DNA of 64,000 nucleotides from Atrina japonica (taxonomy: Eukaryota > Mollusca > Bivalvia > Pterioida > Pinnidae), in assembly GCA_030159075.1 (NCBI GenBank), contig BROG01000297.1:423501-487500 (forward strand), read 5' to 3'. Both the position numbers and the translations under genes were made by a program. The notes beneath the pieces are model-generated. The model worked only from the letters and a program-made list of their open reading frames with translations, had not been told where the DNA came from and made no database searches. This document shows, piece after piece, positions 24,455 through 34,824 of this stretch. Position 1 is the first letter of the stretch, and each line of letters starts with the position of its first letter.

Positions 24455-24636
24455 TACAGTGAAACTTGTATATAAAGACCCCCTTAGGGACACAACAAAA
24501 CCAGTCTTTATAGGGAGGTGGTCTTTATATAGAGGTTGATTTGTACACAAATGGTACTCTTGGGGACAGCAAAAAACAGTCTTTATGACCAGGTCGTCCT
24601 TATACGCAGGTGGTCGCTATAGCAGATTTTACTGTA
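24455..24636 (+). mobile_element. MITE-like element, 'tacagtgaaac' family, 22 bp past a splice donor
   Basis: Starts tacagtgaaacttgtatata and ends cgctatagcagattttactgta. Interior: ccccttagggacacaacaaa, ggaggtggtctttatataga, tcttggggacagcaaaaaac. The cleanest copy of the family, 182 bp. Confidence 0.9.
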
Positions 24637-24641
24637 TTTAA

Positions 24642-24852
24642 TACAGTGACACCTGTCTTCCAATACCATCCTTTCTGCTACAGAATTGTGATCCTTAAAT
24701 ACAGGTGGTCTCTCAAAAGAGGTTTTATTGAAAGGACTTTTTGCATGGTTTGGGGAATGTGATCTCTCTAGACAGGTGGTCTATCATGAGAGTGGTCCCT
24801 CAAGATGGGTGGTCTATCATGAGAGTGGTACCTCATGACAGGTTCCATTGTA
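24642..24852 (+). mobile_element. Related inverted-repeat element with internal repetition
   Basis: Termini tacagtgacacctgtc and gacaggttccattgta are inverted. Interior repeats gtggtctatcatgagagtgg twice. It directly follows the preceding MITE. Confidence 0.65.
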
Positions 24853-25355
24853 TCAACATGTATGTTAAAATTAATTTACCCATTGGCAAATATTTTCCTG
24901 TTGTTGTCTTTGAGTCAAAATGTTTCTGCATTTTTTGTCTACATGTACATAGCGAAAAATATACTAAGTTTTGTACGTTTAAAATTATCATAAATAAGAA
25001 CAGGTGCTGTTTGTGTGTGGTATTCTTAATGGTCATCCTTCTCACAATTTTGTAAAATTTTTATTGGCCTGATTACATAGTAAAAACTAGTCTTTAAATT
25101 GACCATGTCTGTCCTTGCATTCTCTGTCTGTCTGTATTTGGTTTAGCAGTTTCGTTTAGCTCTGTTTTGAGAAATAAAATGCTAAATGCAATCCAGTAAT
25201 ACCACCTTTAGTATTTTTCTAATTAAAAAATATTTCTGTTAATTAAAAAACTATGAATCGTTGCATAGTTTTAAAATTTACTTCCCTCATTTACGATGAT
25301 TCATGGGGAAAAAGAGCTTTTGTTCTCAAAGATGCTTTAACTTTTTTTCTATGAG
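24853..25355. other. Intronic; no feature recognised
   Basis: AT-rich. A short gtctgtctgtct patch near 25110 resembles a fragment also seen near 35725. Confidence 0.35.
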
Positions 25356-25359
25356 ATTT

Positions 25360-25520
25360 TTATGAGAAAGTTTACCAGTTTATTTATAGAAGGCGGGTGG
25401 TCTCCTCCTGGGTACATTGTAACCAGATTTTCTCCTCCACCAATTAAAACTGGTCGTCACCATATAATTGAAAAATTCATGAGTGTGGCATAAAACACCA
25501 TTCAAAATTAAAAAAAAAAA
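25360..25520 (+). mobile_element. SINE-B 3' fragment
   Basis: gaaagtttaccagtttattt, gtacattgtaaccagatttt, accatataattgaaaaattc and tgtggcataaaacaccattc, then an A run. This is the best-preserved 3' tail of the family in the window. Confidence 0.75.
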
Positions 25521-25556
25521 AAAATCTGTAAAATCATGCAGAATATTTTACAATAA

Positions 25557-25735
25557 TGTATATACTGGTTAGTGACCAATTCTTACCAAGTGGCAATTCT
25601 CGCCAACTACTTTTTAACTGGCGTGGAACGAAAAGAAAAAACATTTCTCTGAGAAACCAGAAAATATCAGGTAAAATAAAGCGAGTTGGGGAGACTTGGT
25701 TCTTGGCGAGAGTTGGTCACTCGCTGACCAGTATA
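25557..25735. mobile_element. ~180-bp inverted-repeat element ('tatactggt' ends)
   Basis: Begins tatactggttagtgaccaa and ends in the inverted form, ttggtcactcgctgaccagtata, with further inverted matches inward (caattctcgccaact vs ggcgagagttgg). Non-coding. A fold-back MITE of a separate family. Confidence 0.7.
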
Positions 25736-25775
25736 CACCGATATATGTTTTTATCCAAAATTTATTCACTGTCTC

Positions 25776-26363
25776 TTTACTCATTGACCCCTGTAGTCAT
25801 ATTTGGACTCGCCCATTTCAAAGAATTGTAAAGTCCACTGTCAGAATTCAGGAATGTATGATTTAGAATCTTAATTCTACAATAACCTTATACATGCAGA
25901 ATGAACTTGTTCACTTTTGAATTCAACTTCCCAAGTCAAGGTTTTCTCATCCACTTCGTTCCTCAAACACTTTGACAGATTACTTTTCATATTTGGCAGT
26001 CACTGGTGGCGACATCTAGCTCCGATCTAAAATTTCACTTAGGTTGACCCAACACTGACCCCTGACTTTAGCCAATGAAAATACTTGTGGCATAACCTGC
26101 TCATTGCCACATACTTTCCCCTACATGTTTATCATGTGATCGATGCGTGATCTATTGGCTCAAGAAACAGTACCTGCAGTCAATGGAAATAAACACCGCG
26201 AAGTCACAATAAACAGGCCAAATTTGTCAAGGTATGTGAGTAAATGGAGTGGATCGCAAAACCTTGACTTTTGAAGATGCTCTGAATTATAACAGTGAAC
26301 TACATGTATATCATTAAATAATTTGGGTTAGTCTAAATTTGACCACAGGGGTTAATGAGTATA
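25776..26363. mobile_element. 588-bp inverted-repeat element, large member of the 'actcat' family
   Basis: Left end tttactcattgacccctgta and right end caggggttaatgagtataa are inverted. The match continues about 35 bp, then again inside: aagtcaaggttttc versus gcaaaaccttgactt. It carries no evident transposase. The terminal motif equals that of the ~90-bp elements. Confidence 0.8.
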
Positions 26364-26660
26364 ATTCAAGGATTTATAATTATTGTGATTCTAATGCATA
26401 TTAACCCAAGTTATTTTATTTATAGGTTTATATGAAAAATGAAATTTTATTTTCATAACTTGAGAATCTGGGAATAATCAACCCCTTTATATTCATATAA
26501 ATTATCACACAATTTAGTTTTTCTAGTCTGAAAATAAAATCTTGTTTTTCCATTGTATTGATATAAAAGCATGCTAAATGCAAATGAAAGTATCACTTTT
26601 AGGAAACTGATTAATATTTGAAAAAAAAATATTAATGTAATATTTCACTTTTGTTTCCAG

Positions 26661-26759
26661 CAAGTTCTGACGAGTTGTCACCTGATGAAGATACAAAAAA
26701 TGTCCAGTTATCTCCCCTTACTCCAGAGTATGCCAACCTCTTGAGTAAACTGATTTCAG
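26661..26759 (+). CDS. PTPRN: PTPRN-like luminal linker exon
   Basis: This 99-bp exon (33 codons) is bounded by tttgtttccag and a donor g/gtaaat. Both flanking introns are phase 1, so it joins the preceding exon in frame (split codon G+CA = Ala). The peptide is Ser/Asp/Glu-rich, opening ASSDELSPDED and ending in a short amphipathic stretch, EYANLLSKLIS. It lies in the poorly conserved luminal linker of the IA-2 family, so the call rests on frame, splice sites and position rather than direct similarity. Its length is a multiple of three with symmetrical phase, so skipping it would keep the frame. Confidence 0.65.
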
Positions 26760-26763
26760 GTAA

Positions 26764-28145
26764 ATAATGCAAGTTATAGCAATGTTGTTTTTTTTTTTTA
26801 TACCAGAGACTGTCGGCATTCAGATATTGACTTTATCATCAAATAATCATCTATACATATAGGTTTTACCATGTTGTCCTGATCGACTGATAATAGAATG
26901 AGCTCTGGGGTGGATTAAATAATAATTTGAGATTGCATCATGTTAAATTAAAATGCAACCCATGGCATATATTAGCCTCGACCGAAAAGATATCATGAAT
27001 CCAGGTATTGATTTCTTCAGAGAACTGATTATGTAAATTTAAACGACCTGTTGAATGTTTAAAAATCATTAATGGTTTTTATAACATGAATTATCATATT
27101 CCGTCAGTGTGTTAAAGATACCCAGTCACAGAATTTTAGAACCTATCCTCTGAGAGCATTATGTTGTTACACAACCTAGCTTATTTTTGGAATATTCACA
27201 TTACATTTAGGGAACGATGGAGCTTTATTCACAAGTCACGTATATACCTATACGGAAATTGTTATTTATGGTCATAATTTATCGTTTTTATATCTTCTAC
27301 TCCTTTAACGGTTTTTAAAAATTAGCGTCGGAGCCGTGTTTGTAAACATCGAAAAACTTACAATGTACTGCTTACTGCTAAGGACTAAATTGTCATACAT
27401 GTATAAATGTTTCAAAATCACATGAATATATAAGAATTTACATAAGTTTTACAATGATAATATAATAACTACAGAAAAACTTGAATATGCAATCATATTC
27501 CAGATACAGAAAATATTCAAGGAAATTGTATCTTAAAATCTTAAACTCAACCCGCCATTGTTTGAGTCAAGAACTTTACACAAACCAATTAGTATTTTCT
27601 ATTTTCGGGTAGTTCATGTTCATGGAAAGTGAGATGAAGCAGTTGCACTCCGTGGATTTCATCATGCATCCCAACATATTCCTGTGCACTGTCGTTGACA
27701 AACCTAATAACTGTTTCATTTTGTCAAGGACCATATTCTTATTTAGTAAATATTTTCACTTGCCATTATACACAGAATTGTGAATCAGACCATCCATCAT
27801 TGCCATCTATTTTTTTACTGACCGTCTATAGAACCATGGTAGGCAGTCATGTGACCCCTTATATCCAATGAAATGACGACATTTCAGTCCAAGGCAAAAC
27901 AAAAGTTTGTCTGCATCTGTCTGTAAGTTTTAGGTTCCGTTCATGTACATCTAATAGCTCACCATTCACTTTACAATGGCTTCACAGAGGTAAGAGACGG
28001 GTATTGATTCACCAATACTCACACAATGCATGTTATAGTCATTTAGAACTGACAGTTTGTCATTTTGGGGATAGACTTACATATCTTATACAAAGAACTT
28101 GTAAATCCTTTGAAATCTATTTCTCTTTGAGACTCTTGGTATGTC
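26764..28145. other. Intronic; no feature recognised
   Basis: AT-rich single-copy-looking sequence; nothing supported. Near 27985 the phrase gagacgggtattgattcacc resembles the unit of the 30500 array. Confidence 0.4.
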
Positions 28146-28147
28146 TT

Positions 28148-28243
28148 AACTTATCAAACTCATCAAAAACAATGGACTCTGCTGTAAAAGCAATGACTTA
28201 GACCAGTCCAAATATACCTCTAAGAGTGAATTAGTGAATTGGG
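28148..28243 (+). mobile_element. ~90-bp mini inverted-repeat element ('actcat' family)
   Basis: aacttatcaaactcatcaaa, aatggactctgctgtaaaa, gaccagtccaaatatacct and gtgaattag; ends partly eroded. A run of about 33 T follows at 28270-28302. Confidence 0.6.
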
Positions 28244-28268
28244 GGTGCAATTCTTAAAACATTGCAAT

Positions 28269-28301
<33 letters not shown>

Positions 28302-28302
28302 C

Positions 28303-28935
28303 AGTTATTAGAATATGATAGAAAAATTATAAATGTAATCTACAAAGTTCCGTAAAAGACAAGAATTTTTAATTTAATTTTAATGTTATCATAATAGATG
28401 CCACTTGCATAACAATATGTCAAGTTTAAGGATGAAATTTGTTTATATTTTTCAATTATTTTTACTTCCATGCTAACCATGAAGTCCCAGACAAGTCATT
28501 GAAAGCTAATTTGATAAAAACTGTATTTCCATGGGAAAATTATTGTTTCGGGGACTTTTTTTATGAGAGACATGGGATATAGTGATTGATGGTCACCTAT
28601 TATAGCGTAACTTATCGGCTGTTAACGACCAGAAGTCAACTATAATATCCTCGAATGGCTCTACAGGGAGTGAAAATTAGATGAGTCGGATGTGTTCAAC
28701 AATATATTGGCATCAGGTTCATCTTGGAGATGACACTGTCAGTCCTTCAAAAGAGTGAAATAATGATCCCGAAGGAAATAAAAGAGAAAAAAAAAACATT
28801 CACAGTTTGAAGTGTGAGTAAATGATTTTGTTAGTTCATATCGGAAAGGTTAAAATTGACCAGTTCTGGTAAGACTTTTGTTTCTGATACTGATCTTATA
28901 GTGATTTAGTCGTCATTGACATTGTACTAAGTTAC
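28303..28935. other. Intronic; no feature recognised
   Basis: AT-rich; nothing supported. Confidence 0.35.
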
Positions 28936-28941
28936 TACAAG

Positions 28942-29745
28942 TACAGTAGAACCCGTCTTAAAAGACTACCTCTCCTGCCACTGCAATGTGGTCTCACAAG
29001 ACAGGTGGTGTACTATGACAGTGCTTTCACAAGACAGGTGGTCTTTTATGAGTGGTCTCACAAGACAGGTGGTCTCTAATGACAGTGGTCTCATAAGACA
29101 GGTGGTCTCATAAGAAAGGTGGTCTTTCAAGACAGGTTCTCACAAGACAGGTGGTCTTTTATGATAGTGGCCTGACAAGGCAGGTGGTATTTTATGACAG
29201 TGGTCTCACAAGACAGGTGGTCATTTATGACAGTGTCTCATAAGACAGGTGGTCTTTTATGACTGGCCTCACAAGACAGGTGATTGTTTATGACAATGGT
29301 TTCAGAAGATAGGTGGTCTTTTATGATAATGGTTTCACAAGACAGGTGGTCTTTTATGACTATGGTCTCATAAGACAGGTGGTCTTTTATGACACTGGTG
29401 TCACAAGACTGGTGTTCTTTTATGACAGTGTTTTCACAAGACAGGCAGACTTTTCTTACAATGGTCTCACAAGACAGGTAGACTTTAAAGACTATGGTTT
29501 CACAAAACAGATGGTCAACTATGACAGTGGTCTTACAAGACAGGCAGTCTTTTATGACAGTGATTTCACAAGACAGGTGGTTTTCTATGACATTGCTCTC
29601 AAAAGGCAGGTGGTCTTCTTTGACAGTGGTCTGACATGACGGGTTGTATTCTATGACAGTGGTCTCATAAGACAGGTGGTATTCTATGACAGTGGTCTCA
29701 CATAACAGGTAGCTTTCTATGACAGTGGTCTGACATGACAGTTTC
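28942..29745 (+). repeat. Minisatellite, unit about 33 bp, starting in a MITE-like end
   Basis: Begins tacagtagaacccgtcttaa and then repeats gacaggtggtcttttatgac plus agtggtctcacaa, about 24 copies with variants. The unit length is divisible by three, so a 108-codon frame (29313-29639) is open by chance; no start, splice or signal context. Confidence 0.9.
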
Positions 29746-29848
29746 CTTTATATGTTCATCTTTTTTCCTTTTGAGACTTACCACAGCTATTCATCTCTAG
29801 CTACAGGTAGGTCATGTGGTGTTTAATTAAGACACTAAGTAATGTTAA

Positions 29849-30124
29849 TACAGTAGAACCTTGCTATAAAGACCACCTCATTGACTGACTCAAATTAGTC
29901 TGATAAGTGAGGTGATTTCTTAAGTGAAAGTTTGGTCTTATTTGATATTAAGTAGGAAGTTTTACAAGAGAAATATGTATGGTCTGAAATGTGAGGTGGT
30001 CTTCTAAACATGGCGATCTCCTAAGTGAGGTGGTCTCCCTAAGGTGAGGTGATTTCCTAATTGAGGTGGTCTTTTAAGTGAGGTGGTCTCCTAGGTGAGG
30101 TTGTCTAGGAGAAGTTGCACTGTA
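29849..30124 (+). mobile_element. Inverted-repeat element with an internal ~17-bp tandem repeat
   Basis: Ends tacagtagaaccttgctata and gaagttgcactgta are inverted (tacagt.gaac). Interior 29960-30110 repeats gtgaggtggtctcctaa several times. Confidence 0.75.
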
Positions 30125-30495
30125 TATGAGCTATCTGGATCACACTGTGGTGTTTATTATGAGTTAAAGATGCTTGTTTACAAAATTTGATTGAATTTCA
30201 AATTTTTTCCTTTTTTAGAAATGTATTGATATTAAGATTATTATTTGAATCTAAAAAATTGCATCCTGAACGAAGAAAAAAATTGTAGTAGGACAATGTA
30301 AGATAACAGTCTTTTTGTTTCCACAAGAATATTCCTGGCATTTTTTATTTCCATCCTGTGTTGATCCCTGTATCTTGTTAATCATAAATGTCTTACCTGG
30401 GGGACTATAGCTTTGGTTAGAATTAAATGCAATTGCCCACCATTTATTGTCATGACTCATGAATACTCTCAGAATACCTGTGTATGATGCTCAGG
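30125..30495. other. Intronic; no feature recognised
   Basis: AT-rich; nothing supported. Confidence 0.35.
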
Positions 30496-30499
30496 TTTC

Positions 30500-30945
30500 A
30501 CAGGTAGGGGACATGTATTGATTCATCAACAGGTAGGGGACATGTATTGATTCATCAACAGGTAGGGGATATATATTGATTCATCTACAGGTAGGGGACA
30601 TGTATTGATTCATCAACAGGTAGGGGATATATATTGATTCATCTACAGGTAGGGGATATATATATTGATTCATCTACAGGTAGGGGATATATATTGATTC
30701 ATCTACAGGTAGGGGACATGTATTGATTCATCTACAGGTAGGGGATATATATTGATTCATCTACAGGTAGGGGATATATATATTGATTCATCTACAGGTA
30801 GGGGATATATATTGATTCATCAACAGGTAGGGGATATATATTGATTTATCAACAGGTAGTGGACATGTATGGATTCATCAACAGGTAAGGGGCATGTATT
30901 GATTCATCATCAACAGGTAGGGGACATGTATTGATTCATCAGTAC
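30500..30945 (+). repeat. Minisatellite, unit 29 bp
   Basis: Unit caggtaggggacatgtattg followed by attcatcaa, about 15 copies; alternates have atatatattg. The flank tactctcagaat is present on both sides. Single relatives of the unit occur near 27990 and 40180. Confidence 0.95.
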
Positions 30946-31019
30946 TCTCAGAATTTCTGATTCTACTGTATTCATGTTTAGTTCATCAGGTATTTATTGT
31001 ATATAGGAATTAATGTAAC

Positions 31020-31120
31020 TACACTATCTGTTAACCCATCAACCCCTGCATTCACATGTAGACTTACCCAAATCAATAAATAGTACAGTCTACTATCATA
31101 ATTCAGGAATGAACAAGTTA
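31020..31120 (+). mobile_element. Mini inverted-repeat element, 'actcat' family variant
   Basis: ttaacccatcaacccctgca at one end and caggaatgaacaagttaa at the other; interior shares acagtctactatcataattc with the left arm of the 588-bp element (tccactgtcagaattcagga). Confidence 0.55.
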
Positions 31121-31615
31121 ATTTACGTATTATTATTGTAAAAGTTTGATACTACATCACACACTCCTGAAATCTGACAGTGGATTTTACTATTCTTTGA
31201 TATGGGTAAGTCCAAAATGTGGCTTCAACTTAAAACCTAAAAAAAATGATAAGATGAAAATATCACATTAATTCTTAGGAGTGGACATCGATGTCAGACT
31301 GTTCTTGATGAAGTTTTATAACTAGGTCACATGTCAATGTCACCATGGATACATTAAAAAATATTGTCTCCTTGTTGTAATTTTATACCAGAGATCTACA
31401 TATTTAGCGCTTTCTCCCTAGCTTTATTTGATAATAACATGTCAGATTAATTTCAGTTATTATCGTAAACAGAAACTGTTAAGTTTTTATCAAATACATA
31501 TAAGCAATCTAACAGTACTCATATACTTGCACTTGAAATTATAAGTCACATGATCAATCAGGTGGTTTTTAGTCAGCTAATCACATTGCTAGCACTGACA
31601 CATGTATCAACCAAA
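31121..31615. other. Intronic; no feature recognised
   Basis: AT-rich; nothing supported. Confidence 0.35.
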
Positions 31616-31619
31616 ATCA

Positions 31620-32200
31620 TAAATGTCCATACCCCAACTGTCTTAGAACCCCACCCTTCCCAACAGTGGCTGAGCTTAGGACATTGTATATGTTCTGCAT
31701 ATCTATTGTATGTTTTGTCTATCATTCCATTCCTCATTGCAAACACAATCTAGTCTGTATCTTACATCATTTTCTCAGAACAGTCACCTCACCCCACCTA
31801 TCCTCTTTGCACCCGCTGGCATATAAAGCCCCAAAAGTCACTGCATCCACCAGTTGTCTCTGTCTTTAGCCATAGCCCTAGCTGACCCCCATCTCCTTCG
31901 TCCAAGTTTTGATCTTTCCTGCTCAGTTGTCCTCATACAGCCTCTGTGATCTCACCTCACCCTTATAATACACTGCATCCACCTGTCTTTATCTCTAGCC
32001 ATAGCCCTAGCTGATGCTCAACTGCTCCATCCCAGCTTTGATCTCTTCTACTCAATTGTTCTTCATGTCGTTTTTGGCTTGCAACTTTCTTTTTCCCTTT
32101 AGGTTGCCATGTCAATGTGGTGGTGTAAATCCTGTTGTTGCCCATTCTTACCACATGACAAAACCACTTCCATTTTCTGTCTCAGAACAGTTATATGTAA
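31620..32200 (-). mobile_element. Non-LTR retrotransposon (LINE) 3' relic, C-terminal RT-protein tail
   Basis: Read on the minus strand the frame at 32190-31963 gives KWKWFCHVVRMGNNRI, then LTWQPKGKKKVASQKRHEEQ and SWDGAVEHQL. This matches the common C-terminal pattern of LINE polyproteins (RWRWIGHVLRM..NRI...LRW.P.GKRK.GRPK..W). After a frame change it continues ARAMARDKDRWMQCI, matching the usual A.DR..WR tail. That last segment is then repeated (ARAMAKDRDNWWMQ). Stops and shifts make it a dead fragment; GC is higher than its surroundings. Confidence 0.8.
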
Positions 32201-32396
32201 AAATCACATATACCAAAGTATTAATCTTCAGGATGTCCAGGGGACAAGTATACAAATCTGGTGAACTTTGGGCCCACGCAGACATCTGGAAATCCAGAGG
32301 TGGGATCAGTTGTCATGAAGATGTAAGCATCCCATGTTGACTGGTATCACCTGTTGTTTATGAATAAAAACAAATTCTTTTTGAAGATTTCTGTAC

Positions 32397-32580
32397 ACAG
32401 TGAAACCTGTATATAGGGGCCATCCAAGGGACCAGAAAATATTGACCTTTATGTGCAGGTGACCCTTATACACAATTTCAATTTAGTTGAAGTATGCAGT
32501 CAAGGGACTTGAAAAAAACTGGCCTTTATAAACAGGTAATCCTTATATAGAGGTGGCCACTATAGCAGGTTTTACTGTAC
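32397..32580 (+). mobile_element. MITE-like element, variant of the 'tacagtgaaac' family
   Basis: Starts cacagtgaaacctgtatata and ends ggccactatagcaggttttactgta. The interior differs (ggggccatccaagggaccag) and resembles the relic at 850. Ends about 65 bp before a coding exon. Confidence 0.85.
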
Positions 32581-32644
32581 TTTTGGGATGTGTGTATTAT
32601 TTAATGGGAACAAATTTGACAAGAACCTCTTTCTTGTTTTAAAG

Positions 32645-32782
32645 GTGATATCAAGCCAGAAAGTCTTACAGATGAGCAGATTCGGTACCTTACAGATTAC
32701 ATTAATGCGGCTTTGGAACAACTCGGCTACACATCTGAGGATATTGATACTTTGGTTCAGATAACCAAGTCGACAGATCAAG
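32645..32782 (+). CDS. PTPRN: PTPRN-like luminal exon with paired helices
   Basis: This 138-bp exon (46 codons) lies between a ttttaaag acceptor and the donor aag/gtattg, phase 1 on both sides. It encodes a leucine-patterned segment with LTDEQIRYL and LGYTSEDIDTLVQI. This resembles the vertebrate IA-2 block of the form LAAVLAGYGVELRQLTPEQLSTLL, which precedes the processing site. A MITE ends about 65 bp upstream of the acceptor and a 45-bp minisatellite starts about 85 bp downstream of the donor, so the exon sits in a small unique island between repeats. Removal of the exon would preserve frame. Confidence 0.75.
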
Positions 32783-32865
32783 GTATTGCATTCCACATTG
32801 TCAGACAGGGTCATAAAGTTTTGTGTTACAATTCAGATTTCACTTATATCCTTATCTGGAGGAAC

Positions 32866-33480
32866 AGTTTTGGGATCTTCAGACCAGAGGGCAAACTGTT
32901 GTAAAACTGCAACTCTGGGTTCTCTATATCAGAGGGCAAACTGTTTTATAACTGCAACTCTGGGTTCTCTATATCAGAGGGCAAACTGTTTTATAACTGC
33001 AACTCTGGGTTCTCTATATCAGAGGGCAAACTGTTGTACAACTGCAACTCTGGGTTCTCTATATCAGAGGGCAAACTGTTGTATAACTGCAACTCTGGGT
33101 TCTCTATATCAGAGGGCAAACTGTTGTATAACTGCAACTCTGGGTTCTCTATATCAGATGGCAAACTGTGAACTGCAACTCTGGGTTCTCTATATCAGAG
33201 GGCAAACTGTTTTATAACTGCAACTCTGGGTTCTCTATATCAGAGGGCAAACTGTTGTATAACTGCAACTCTGGGTTCTCTATATCAGAGGGCAAACTGT
33301 TTTATAACTGCAACTCTGGGTTCTCTATATCATAGGGCAAACTGTTTTATAACTGCAACTCTGGGTTCTTCATACTAGAGGGCAAACATTTGTATAACTG
33401 CAACTCTGGTTCCAGACTAGAGGTCAAACTGTTGTTTAACTGCAACTCTGGTTCCAGACTAGAGGGCAAACATGTATAAC
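32866..33480 (+). repeat. Minisatellite, unit 45 bp
   Basis: Unit gcaactctgggttctctata followed by tcagagggcaaactgtt and .tataact, about 13 copies, very uniform at 32900-33350 and diverged at the 3' edge. The 15-codon unit keeps a frame open (32786-33217). It lies in a different frame from the exon upstream. Confidence 0.95.
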
Positions 33481-33599
33481 TGCTTGTTTTGACTGACCAG
33501 TTATAGGTTTGTCTTCCCAACCAAGAGGTAGATGTTTTAATTTTCATTAACTTGACATACCTAATATTTCTTTTGAATTTTAATTTAAATAGTATTCAA

Positions 33600-33800
33600 C
33601 ACCATACTGAATAATTGTTCAATTATATGGTGGTGGCCAATTTTTAATGGTGGATGAAAGAACCTGGTTACAATGTCCACGGGTAGAGATCACTGACCTT
33701 CTGGAAGTAAACTGGTAAACTTATTCACAAAAACCAACTTAGGTTCCAGTCGGCTCAAGCCTGTACTGACCAAAAATGAGAGACTTCATAGTTTAAAGCC
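33600..33800 (-). mobile_element. SINE-B copy
   Basis: On the minus strand: head with aggcttgagccgactggaac, body taagttggtttttgtgaat and agtttacttccagaaggtca, then cattgtaaccaggttcttt and gccaccaccatataattgaa. Confidence 0.7.
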
Positions 33801-34195
33801 CTTTCAAGGCAATTAAATACAACTGTTTTGCCAAATGCTTAGATGAACGAAGTATCAAACACAAGATTTTTTGTCCAGGTTCATGTGTCATGGTGACCAT
33901 GACAATATAAAAAGAGCTTTCTGTGACAATGGCAGATGTATATAGCATTAACAAAAATTTGTGGTGTTTCCACTTGCTATTTCTACATTTCTTTACAACT
34001 GAAAACTCTCAGTGAATTGTTATACAGCAAAAAAAAAAAAAAACCAAAAAATCAAAAACAAGGACATGTTGTGCTAAATATTCAACGGTTTTCTTTCAGG
34101 TTCATTGAAGTATATCTTCAGATTGCTTTATGTCCCAACATTAAAAACATTGAATCCAAAAATGAAATAAAAAATCCTTCCATGTGACTTGACAA
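33801..34195. other. Intronic; no feature recognised
   Basis: Nothing supported apart from an A run at 34029-34043. Confidence 0.35.
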
Positions 34196-34214
34196 ACTTA
34201 AATTTTAATTTCAG

Positions 34215-34430
34215 CAAAAGTAGAAAATGATGAAGCAAATGTTTCCTCCTCTGATGGAGATGACGCGGACAAATTGTTGTCCAGTCCAACAGAATCGGAA
34301 GATGAGGGTAGCGAAGAGGTCAGCAAGGAAGAAGAACAAAGTACTGAACCAGAGAAAGATAAAGATGGAGAGATCGAAGTGAATAAAAAACTGTTAGGAT
34401 TCCCTGTGGTGGGACAGCTTGGCATGAAAG
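34215..34430 (+). CDS. PTPRN: PTPRN-like acidic luminal exon
   Basis: This 216-bp exon (72 codons) has acceptor aatttcag and donor aaag/gtttgt, phase 1 at both ends. The product is strongly acidic and Ser-rich (runs of E, D and S, including SEDEGSEEVSKEEEQ), then VNKKLLGFPVVGQLGMKG. Acidic low-complexity sequence is typical of granule luminal proteins and fits the linker before the mature ectodomain. The KK pair near the end is a possible but second-choice convertase site. The donor gtttgt is weak at +3 and +5. The frame continues 40-odd codons into the intron before a stop, so retention would add a Lys-rich tail. Confidence 0.75.
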
Positions 34431-34824
34431 GTTTGTGTACTAAAAACAGAGAAAAAAAATGTTTCAAAAAAAAGATTAGGAAACCAGTAAATTTAAAAAA
34501 TAATGTTCTTTTTGAGCCAAATGATACAATGAAATGTTTCTTCTGGGTTGCTCATTGATTAGATTTTATAATCCAAAAGGCCAAAAAAATGTGTTTGATG
34601 TAACTGACTGACCCACTCAAAAAGCCCACTCTAAAGTTTTAGGTTGTTTTGGCACTTATTTTTGTCTTATCAAAATCCTAAATCTCATCTAATTTACTTA
34701 ACAAAATTAAAAAAGATCAAAAAATAATTTCCTACAGATCAACTCATTTCTTAACTACTGGTTATAAAAATATATATTTTTTTATGATGGCCTTAACTTA
34801 ACTTCAGTTAAGGAGCAGGGGCAT

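Noticed and set aside
29313..29639. 108-codon frame with 11-residue repeats, like a multi-copy neuropeptide precursor
   Set aside because: It lies wholly in a 33-bp minisatellite. There is no signal peptide, no regular dibasic sites and no splice or start context.
30500..30945. Regular 29-bp repeats, superficially like a CRISPR array
   Set aside because: Head-to-tail units with no spacers, in an animal intron.
32786..33217. 143-codon frame with 15-residue repeats
   Set aside because: Created by a 45-bp minisatellite and in a different frame from the adjacent exon; no evidence of expression.
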